From Chitinophaga sp. HK235 (lineage in GTDB: Bacteria; Bacteroidota; Bacteroidia; Chitinophagales; Chitinophagaceae): 64,000 bases of DNA. The notes beneath the pieces were generated by a model. That model searched no databases, was not told the DNA's origin, and saw nothing but the letters and a program-made list of their open reading frames with translations. The translations under genes were made by a program, and so were the position numbers. The stretch lies in the NCBI RefSeq assembly GCF_018255755.1, contig NZ_CP073766.1:7190501-7254500 (forward strand). The letters run 5' to 3'. How positions within the stretch are numbered: position 1 is the first letter of the stretch; each line of letters opens with the position of its first letter. Positions 58,536-64,000 of this stretch are shown one piece after another.

Positions 58536-60110
58536 TTAGAACTTAAGACCGATGGTCATCACCACGTTGCTACGGGTATAATCCAGCAGGGCGGCATCTG
58601 GTGTTAATTTGGGTACGTTGCTGGTGTAGAGGCGGTAACGGTCATTGCCCTGGGTGTAGCTGTAGGTAAGGTCTGCATAGAGGCCTTTGTTACGGTAGCC
58701 GAGGCCACCGCTGTACACTTTACGGGAAGCATCAGTGTTGGCATTGTAGCTGTCGTTGCTGTAAGGGTTGCCGTAGTAGGCAAAACCGGCTCTTACTGCA
58801 TAGAGGGTAGCGAATTTCAGTTCGGCGCCCACTTTGATATTGGACACTGATTTATACAGGGCGCTGATATTGTCGTTCAGTGCTTTTTCATCATCAGGAT
58901 ATTTGTTCATTTTGAACTTACCGGACGACTGGTTGACGAATTCGTAATCAGCAGTGATAAAGCCCTGTGTATTGCTGACGTGGGTGATATCACCAAAGAA
59001 GTAGGTAACACCGGCCATTGCGCGCAATGGCGTAACGAAATTATAGTCATTTTCTACCGGGTAGCCGCCAGTCACCTGACCTGAGTTAGCCGACAGCACA
59101 CCTTGATAATTTTCTGTGTTGGCGGTGATATCAGCAGTATAGCTGTCGTGGAGGCTGTAGAAGGTGGGGGTGTGGAAGGCACCACCTATTCTGAAGCGGG
59201 GAGAGGCCTTGTAGAGTATACCCAGTTTGGCACCGACACCCAGACCGGTCCTTTTCAGATACTGATGGTAATCGAAATAGGCAAAGTCGTTGTTGGGTTT
59301 GTTCTGGCCGTTGTTGGTGGCGTCATCTTCCATCACGGTGAGGTCTGCACGGTAGTTGACACTCGGAACGTTGATACTACCGCCAATGTATAAACGGTTA
59401 CCGTAGTTACCAGCGACGGCGAAGGCAAATTCGTTGAGGCCACCCCGTGTCTCAAGTATACCGCGTTGCTGGATGGCGGTGAGTCCGCCGGTAGGCCGAT
59501 CTGGGGAGGCATTGCTCATTGGGTCTACGATACCGTTAGAATGGCGGTAGCGGTCAATCACAGCGGAGAGATAGCCGATGCTGCCACCCAGCGGATAGCC
59601 ATTAACGATACCGGCAGAATCAGCATACCACATCTGGTCTACCCAGCTGTCTGTATAAGATGATTTATCATTATAGCCGGCAATGACAGTTTTGTTGTTA
59701 TAGTTGGCCAGGCGGGTATAGCCCAGTGAGAAGGTAACGTTGTTCCAGACGTTGTCGCCGGTGTGTTTGTTGGTGGCAAAGATAACACCGATGCTGGGTA
59801 TCTGGAAGTTGGTTTTGTTGCCTTTGTTGTCCAGTGAGCCGTTCCCCAGGTAGGTGGAGTTGTTATTGGTAATACCCAGGCCGGCAGATATCAGAAATTC
59901 GCCTGTTTTGAACATACCAATACCGGCAGGGTTGGTGTGTGCTGAAGAGTAATCACCGCCCAGACCAACGCCTGCGCCTCCCAATGCCTGTGCTCTTGCT
60001 GTTCCGAACGGTTGGTTGGGTGAGTAGAGCAGTGCATCATTCGAGCTCTGCGCCATTGCTGTAACGGATAAAAAGATTCCTCCTAAAAGAGGGTAAAGTC
60101 TTTTAATCAT
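58536..60110 (-). CDS. OMPP1/FadL-family outer-membrane transporter-like protein
   Basis: 524 residues with a signal peptide (about 1-20, SVTAMAQ). The N-terminal NQPFGTARAQALGGAGVGLGGDYSSAHTNPAGIGM is the family signature (S/T-x-x-NPAGL-type), followed by a 14-strand barrel ending in VVMTIGLKF. FadL-type members pass hydrophobic molecules such as fatty acids; in Bacteroidota they are often called hemin or hydrocarbon transporters without proof. Alone in its transcript; start is followed by signal-peptide sequence, which decides it. Confidence 0.9.
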   Translation of the reverse strand: MIKRLYPLLGGIFLSVTAMAQSSNDALLYSPNQPFGTARAQALGGAGVGLGGDYSSAHTNPAGIGMFKTGEFLISAGLGITNNNSTYLGNGSLDNKGNKTNFQIPSIGVIFATNKHTGDNVWNNVTFSLGYTRLANYNNKTVIAGYNDKSSYTDSWVDQMWYADSAGIVNGYPLGGSIGYLSAVIDRYRHSNGIVDPMSNASPDRPTGGLTAIQQRGILETRGGLNEFAFAVAGNYGNRLYIGGSINVPSVNYRADLTVMEDDATNNGQNKPNNDFAYFDYHQYLKRTGLGVGAKLGILYKASPRFRIGGAFHTPTFYSLHDSYTADITANTENYQGVLSANSGQVTGGYPVENDYNFVTPLRAMAGVTYFFGDITHVSNTQGFITADYEFVNQSSGKFKMNKYPDDEKALNDNISALYKSVSNIKVGAELKFATLYAVRAGFAYYGNPYSNDSYNANTDASRKVYSGGLGYRNKGLYADLTYSYTQGNDRYRLYTSNVPKLTPDAALLDYTRSNVVMTIGLKF

Positions 60111-60216
60111 AAAACTATAAACTTAAAAATTGAGATGTATTGGCAGATTGTCTGATAGATAACGAGCTGCGACTGTAATAACGTTCTGGAATGGTCAAAA
60201 CTTATGTCCAATAAAA

Positions 60217-60247
60217 AGATAAGCGTAGTTTTTTGCTACGCTTATCT
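60217..60247 (-). terminator. Terminator of the Gly/Tyr-rich lipoprotein gene
   Basis: AGATAAGCGTAG (60217-60228) pairs with CTACGCTTATCT (60236-60247); A-rich on the + side gives a U-tract on the minus transcript. Confidence 0.85.
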
Positions 60248-60261
60248 CAGAATGTCTTTTA

Positions 60262-61311
60262 TTAACGTCCGCCTCTTGCAGGACGGCTGTAGCCGCCACC
60301 GCCACCACTGCTACCACCACCTACACGGCCACCGCCGCTGGGTGCAGAATAGCTTGGACTCGGAGCAGAAGGTGCAGGTCTGTATTCAGATCTGGAAGGA
60401 CGGGAGTATCCGCCACCGCCATTATTGTTATTGTATCCGCCTCCACCGCTGTTGTTATCGTAGGAAGGACGGGAAATAACCGGTCTTTCTGAGTTGGACT
60501 GCTGGAAGATACGACGGGGTCTGTCTGTATTGGAAGGCACATAACCGCCGCTGTTGCCACCGTTGTTGATAGGAGCTACGCTGCCTCTGGCAGGACGGTA
60601 GTAACCACCACCGCCGGTATTGCCGCCATTGCCACCGCTGTTGGTATAGTTGTTGGCACGGATGACGCGTTCGTTACCGCTTCTGACAGGTCCGTAGGAG
60701 TTGGAAGGACGGCTGTAGTAGTAACCTCCTCCGTGGCCGTAATAGCCACCACCATAGTAACCGCCGGCATATACAGGGTAGTAATGACCATAGTATCCAC
60801 CGCCGTAAGGCCAGTAAGAGCCGTAATAAGGGTATCCCCAGCCACCACCGTAATAGCCACCATAGCTCCATGGGTTATAGAAACCGCCGCCCCAGCCAAA
60901 ACCCAGGCTGAGAGACGGACCCCACAGGCTGCTGTAACCGAAGCTGCTGTAAGGGCTGTAGCCATAGCCATAACCACCCATGTAGAGGTTGGAGGCTGCG
61001 CTATAACCATCCATGTAGCCACCGCTGTAGCTGTTGGCATTGGAGCCAAAACGATTCAGACGACGTTGGTAATCCCCCTGGTCATCGTTATAAGTCACAT
61101 AAGTTCCTCCATCTTCATCGGCTGACTGGGTATAACGGGCATTCTCATCCTGCTGGGAATTGCCATTGGAGCCGTTGTTGGATGCATAGGTACGCTGTTG
61201 CTGACGCGGAGAATAATATACATCGTCCGGTGTCTGGGCCGTTTTGTAGGTACTGGAACAGGCGCCCAGAGCGAACGAACCAGCCAGTGCAATGTATAGT
61301 ATAGGTCTCAT
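60262..61311 (-). CDS. Gly/Tyr/Asn/Ser-rich lipoprotein
   Basis: 349 residues; lipobox near residue 18 (ALGACSSTYK). About 60 residues follow with Asn/Gln/Ser, then a long Tyr-Gly repeat region (YGGYYGGGWGYPYYG-type), an Asn/Gly region and an Arg/Pro/Ser-rich tail (SRPSRS, SRPARGGR). There is no enzyme domain. Low-complexity surface lipoproteins of this kind may be adhesive or matrix-like, a guess only. Strong codon-frame bias on both strands makes large spurious frames here. Confidence 0.7.
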   Translation of the reverse strand: MRPILYIALAGSFALGACSSTYKTAQTPDDVYYSPRQQQRTYASNNGSNGNSQQDENARYTQSADEDGGTYVTYNDDQGDYQRRLNRFGSNANSYSGGYMDGYSAASNLYMGGYGYGYSPYSSFGYSSLWGPSLSLGFGWGGGFYNPWSYGGYYGGGWGYPYYGSYWPYGGGYYGHYYPVYAGGYYGGGYYGHGGGYYYSRPSNSYGPVRSGNERVIRANNYTNSGGNGGNTGGGGYYRPARGSVAPINNGGNSGGYVPSNTDRPRRIFQQSNSERPVISRPSYDNNSGGGGYNNNNGGGGYSRPSRSEYRPAPSAPSPSYSAPSGGGRVGGGSSGGGGGYSRPARGGR

Positions 61312-61376
61312 TTGAAATATATTTTAAGCTTGATTTATGTAGTAAATTTACAATTTTTTAACGGATTATAGTACTA

Positions 61377-61384
61377 CAAAGTTA
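61377..61384 (-). promoter_or_regulatory. Possible -7 element of the Gly/Tyr-rich lipoprotein gene
   Basis: TAACTTTG on the minus strand fits TAnnTTTG, 66 bp before the start; no clear -33 box. Confidence 0.4.
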
Positions 61385-61422
61385 CAGGAAGAGCTTCCGG
61401 TTATTTTATTTTAGCCAGACTA

Positions 61423-61453
61423 TTTGCACCTTTATGATTTTCATGTAGGTTTG
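61423..61453 (+). promoter_or_regulatory. Promoter of proS
   Basis: TTTG (61423-61426), 19 bp, TAGGTTTG (61446-61453); perfect consensus. The distance to the ATG implies a leader of about 135 nt with small hairpins (for example GGCTT/AAGCC at 61559-61569). Confidence 0.75.
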
Positions 61454-61596
61454 TAGCATTTTCTTTTTAAATATTTGAGACAAAAACTACGCCGGTTTAA
61501 CCTATTTTCGGGCACTGCCGGAAGATTATTTTTTACTGGATAAATTCATGGTTTTTCGGCTTAAAGCCAAAGATATATAAATTAGTTATTTTATTT

Positions 61597-63072
61597 ATGA
61601 GTAAAGAGATTACAGCCCGTTCGAATGATTATTCTCAATGGTATAACGATCTGGTGCTGAAAGGCGGTCTGGCAGATTATTCTGCCGTTAGAGGTTGTAT
61701 GGTGATCAAACCATACGGCTACGCGCTGTGGGAAGCCATGCGCGATGTCCTGGACAGTAAATTCAAGGAAACCGGTCACCAGAACGCCTATTTCCCCTTG
61801 TTTATCCCCAAAAGCTTCCTCAGCAAAGAAGCTGCCCACGTGGAAGGCTTCGCCAAGGAATGTGCCGTTGTGACCCACTACCGCCTCAAAAACGATCCCA
61901 ACGGCGGTGGGGTAGTAGTAGACCCGGAAGCCAAACTGGAAGAAGAGCTGATCGTTCGCCCCACTTCTGAAACAATTATCTGGAATACTTATAAAGACTG
62001 GATCCAGTCTTACCGCGACCTGCCCCTGCTGGTAAACCAGTGGGCTAACGTGGTGCGCTGGGAAATGCGCACCCGCCTCTTCCTCCGCACCGCCGAATTC
62101 CTCTGGCAGGAAGGGCATACCGCCCACGCCACCGCAGAAGAAGCTATTGCGGAAACAGAACAGATGCTTGGCATATACGCTGATTTCGCGGAACATTATA
62201 TGGCCGTGCCCGTTATCCGTGGGGTGAAAACCGCAAGCGAAAGGTTTGCCGGCGCTGTCAATACCTATTGTATAGAAGCCCTCATGCAGGATGGTAAAGC
62301 CCTGCAGGCAGGCACGTCCCACTTCCTCGGTCAGAACTTCGCCAAAGCTTTTGACGTACAGTTCTCCAACAAGGAAAACAAACTCGACTACGTATGGGCT
62401 ACCTCCTGGGGTGTATCCACCCGCCTGATCGGTGGCCTCATCATGGTGCACAGCGACGATCAGGGCCTGGTACTGCCTCCCCGCATCGCTCCGCTCCAGG
62501 TTGTGATCGTACCTATCTATAAAGGCGCCGACCAGAAAGCTGCCCTCGACGAGAAAGTAAACACCATCATTGCCGAACTGAAAAAAGCCGGCATCCGCGT
62601 GAAATACGACGACTCCGACAATAACCGTCCAGGCTGGAAATTCGCCGAATACGAAATGAAAGGCGTACCTGTTCGTATAGCCATTGGCGCAAGAGACCTC
62701 GAAAACAATGTGGCCGAAGTAGCCCGCCGTGATACCAAGGAAAAAATGAGCCTCTCCCTCGACGGACTGGCCGGCCGTATCAACGACCTGCTCGAAGAAA
62801 TACAGCAGAACCTCTTCGATAAAGCCAAAACCTACCGCGATAGCCACATCACCCGGGTAGACACCTTCGAAGAGTTTGAAAAAGTACTCGACGGAAAAGG
62901 TGGTTTCATCGCCGCCCACTGGGATGGTACGCCTGAAACGGAAGAAATCATCAAAGAACGCACTAAAGCAACAATCCGTTGTATACCGCTGGACAACCCC
63001 CAGGAAGCAGGTACCTGCATTCTGACCGGTAAACCTTCTAAAGAACGGGTGCTGTTTGCCAGAGCATACTAG
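61597..63072 (+). CDS. proS: Prolyl-tRNA synthetase
   Basis: 491 residues, the short archaeal/eukaryotic-like type used in Bacteroidota. Class II core: YSQWYNDLVLKGGLADYSAVRGCMVIKPYGYALWE, motif 2 VRWEMRTRLFLRTAEFLWQEGHTAHAT, QAGTSHFLGQNFAKAFDV, then motif 3 WATSWGVSTRLIGGLIMVHSDDQGLVLPP, the anticodon-binding domain (VVIVPIYKGADQKA, GIRVKYDDSDNNRPGWKFAEYEMKGVPVRIAIG), and a C-terminal zinc-type region ending RVLFARAY. It charges tRNA-Pro. Isolated gene with its own promoter. Confidence 0.97.
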   Translation: MSKEITARSNDYSQWYNDLVLKGGLADYSAVRGCMVIKPYGYALWEAMRDVLDSKFKETGHQNAYFPLFIPKSFLSKEAAHVEGFAKECAVVTHYRLKNDPNGGGVVVDPEAKLEEELIVRPTSETIIWNTYKDWIQSYRDLPLLVNQWANVVRWEMRTRLFLRTAEFLWQEGHTAHATAEEAIAETEQMLGIYADFAEHYMAVPVIRGVKTASERFAGAVNTYCIEALMQDGKALQAGTSHFLGQNFAKAFDVQFSNKENKLDYVWATSWGVSTRLIGGLIMVHSDDQGLVLPPRIAPLQVVIVPIYKGADQKAALDEKVNTIIAELKKAGIRVKYDDSDNNRPGWKFAEYEMKGVPVRIAIGARDLENNVAEVARRDTKEKMSLSLDGLAGRINDLLEEIQQNLFDKAKTYRDSHITRVDTFEEFEKVLDGKGGFIAAHWDGTPETEEIIKERTKATIRCIPLDNPQEAGTCILTGKPSKERVLFARAY

Positions 63073-63076
63073 TATC

Positions 63077-63157
63077 AATTATGAATTTGCGGACTACGAA
63101 TTATAAAAAACGTAATTTGTAGTTCGCAATTCGTAATTCATAATTCGTAATTCGTAA
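63077..63157. repeat. AT-rich inverted and tandem repeat after proS
   Basis: Left arm AATTATGAATT-TGCGGACTACGAATTA (63077-63103), right arm 63113-63145 (TAATTTGTAGTTCGC then AATTCGTAATTCATAATT), followed by AATTCGT repeats. It could form a long imperfect hairpin; similar wording (GAATTACGAATT, GCGGACTTCG) recurs at 53551-53577. Confidence 0.6.
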
Positions 63158-63167
63158 TTTTAAGTTG

Positions 63168-64000
63168 ATGTCCATTACCCGTTTCATACTGTTATGGTGG
63201 CTGGTCATCTTTTGCACAGGTTACAACGCACTGGCCCAGGGGCTGATGATCCGCAACTATAATGTGAAAGATGGGTTAGCTAATGCTACTGTATATGCCG
63301 CCGTGCAGGATAAAGACGGATTCATCTGGTTTGCTACTCCCACCGGCGTCAGTAAATTCGACGGAAAACGCTTTCGCAATTATGCCAAAAAAGACGGCCT
63401 CACTGACAATGATGTCGTGAAACTGGCCGCAGACACACAAGGGAGATTATGGTTCTTTACTCTCAACGGTAAACCATCTTTCTACGCCAATTCCCGTATC
63501 CATAGTGAATACAACGACTCTTCGCTGGCATTCAACAGCGGTAGTCACTACATGCAGTACGCCTTCGAAGGTAAAAAGGGCGTTATCTGGTTCTTCAATA
63601 CCAACAATCGTATTGTACAATACAACGGCAAAAAAACAACCTACGAAAAAGGGACCGCCTCCGGTACCAACCTCCTTTTCCTGATCCGGAACGACACCAT
63701 TTTTCACCCCCTGCAAAACTCCTTTCATGTCGATGGCCTGAGAGATCCTGCTAATCCCGACCAGAAAATATTATCCCTCTGCCCTTACCCCTTTGATCCG
63801 GAACTGACCAGCCGTGTCCGGGATCACTCTATCCTGGTACTCAAAAACACCTTGTATTCCTATACCACCAAAGATCTGGTGTGCTTTTTCAATGGCGCAG
63901 ACTGGGGTATCAAAGACGAAATCAGTAATATCTGCCTCGATAACGACAACCTTTGGGTAGGCACCCAGCGGACCTTATACTACATCAAGGATTTTTTTAA
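63168..64000 (+). CDS. Two-component-regulator propeller sensor protein, 3' end outside window
   Basis: Open frame from ATG 63168 to the window edge (277 codons). Signal peptide at the start (MSITRFILLWWLVIFCTGYNALAQ), then propeller blades with the motif GLAN-TVYA-VQDKDGFIWFATPTGVSKFDGKRFRNYAKKDGLTDNDV and a second W-FF-TNNRIVQYNG blade. This is the periplasmic ligand-binding region of hybrid or LytS-type sensors in Bacteroidota, where the membrane and kinase parts would follow. The kinase type cannot be seen. Confidence 0.8.
   Translation, partial: MSITRFILLWWLVIFCTGYNALAQGLMIRNYNVKDGLANATVYAAVQDKDGFIWFATPTGVSKFDGKRFRNYAKKDGLTDNDVVKLAADTQGRLWFFTLNGKPSFYANSRIHSEYNDSSLAFNSGSHYMQYAFEGKKGVIWFFNTNNRIVQYNGKKTTYEKGTASGTNLLFLIRNDTIFHPLQNSFHVDGLRDPANPDQKILSLCPYPFDPELTSRVRDHSILVLKNTLYSYTTKDLVCFFNGADWGIKDEISNICLDNDNLWVGTQRTLYYIKDFF

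Noticed and set aside
61591..63078. 495-codon minus-strand frame opposite proS
   Set aside because: Complete antisense of proS; residues are a Phe/Val/Gly mix without any known pattern.

Overview
The window looks like chromosome of a Bacteroidota bacterium of the Chitinophagaceae, most likely Chitinophaga or a close relative. The support is: a SusC/SusD pair whose SusC carries an N-terminal STN domain and sits behind an ECF sigma factor and FecR anti-sigma factor; many lipoprotein signals; promoters of the Bacteroidota type (TTTG, about 19 bp, TAnnTTTG); rare Shine-Dalgarno sequences; tRNA genes without encoded CCA. The genus is inferred from gene content, not from a marker gene.

Layout. 0-2.4 kb: the end of what may be a peptide natural-product locus (terpene-cyclase-like protein cut by the window edge, nucleotidyltransferase, small Nif11-like protein). 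2.5-15.6 kb: tRNA-Leu, TetR + FabF-type ketosynthase, GH20 hexosaminidase, LysE exporter, LytS/LytR-type two-component pair, MarR-GNAT fusion, secreted hydrolases. 14.8-17.2 kb: a family of short palindromic repeats, one of which supplies the last codons of an MFS pump. 17.3-20.9 kb: an LpoB-like lipoprotein with its COG3014-like neighbour and an FGE-like protein. 21-24.4 kb: TonB receptor and a broken ABC ATPase. 24.6-35.9 kb: one signal-responsive outer-membrane uptake locus (ECF sigma, FecR, SusC, SusD, two metallopeptidase lipoproteins, DUF4302 lipoprotein). 36-39.7 kb: a TolC/HlyD/ABC-2 permease operon. 40.1-41.8 kb: the scar of a deleted nonribosomal-peptide cluster: truncated methyltransferase, truncated cyclic-peptide exporter and truncated penicillin acylase around one intact type II thioesterase. 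43-44.4 kb: a cytosolic trypsin-like protease with a small partner protein resembling the peptidase-associated domains of bacterial conflict systems. 44.4-46.4 kb: cytochrome c, porin-like protein, cytochrome c. 46.8-51.1 kb: two paralogous amidohydrolases (one exported, one cytosolic), a DUF4822 lipoprotein and an AraC regulator. 52.5-64 kb: core genes, several serving tRNA biology (second tRNA-Leu, dapD, tsaC/sua5, cca, miaA, proS), two outer-envelope proteins and the start of a propeller-type sensor cut by the right edge.

The strongest new observations are: (1) a 14-bp box, ATAAATCTTTCAAG, lying exactly 45 bp upstream of the TTTG of the -7 element at three promoters of the amidohydrolase/DUF4822 region, which predicts a small activator-controlled regulon probably run by the adjacent AraC protein; (2) the trypsin plus small-partner pair; (3) the decayed NRPS-cluster scar; and (4) the palindromic repeat family that has become part of a coding sequence. 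All functional statements come from reading the sequence and knowledge of protein families; no searches were run.
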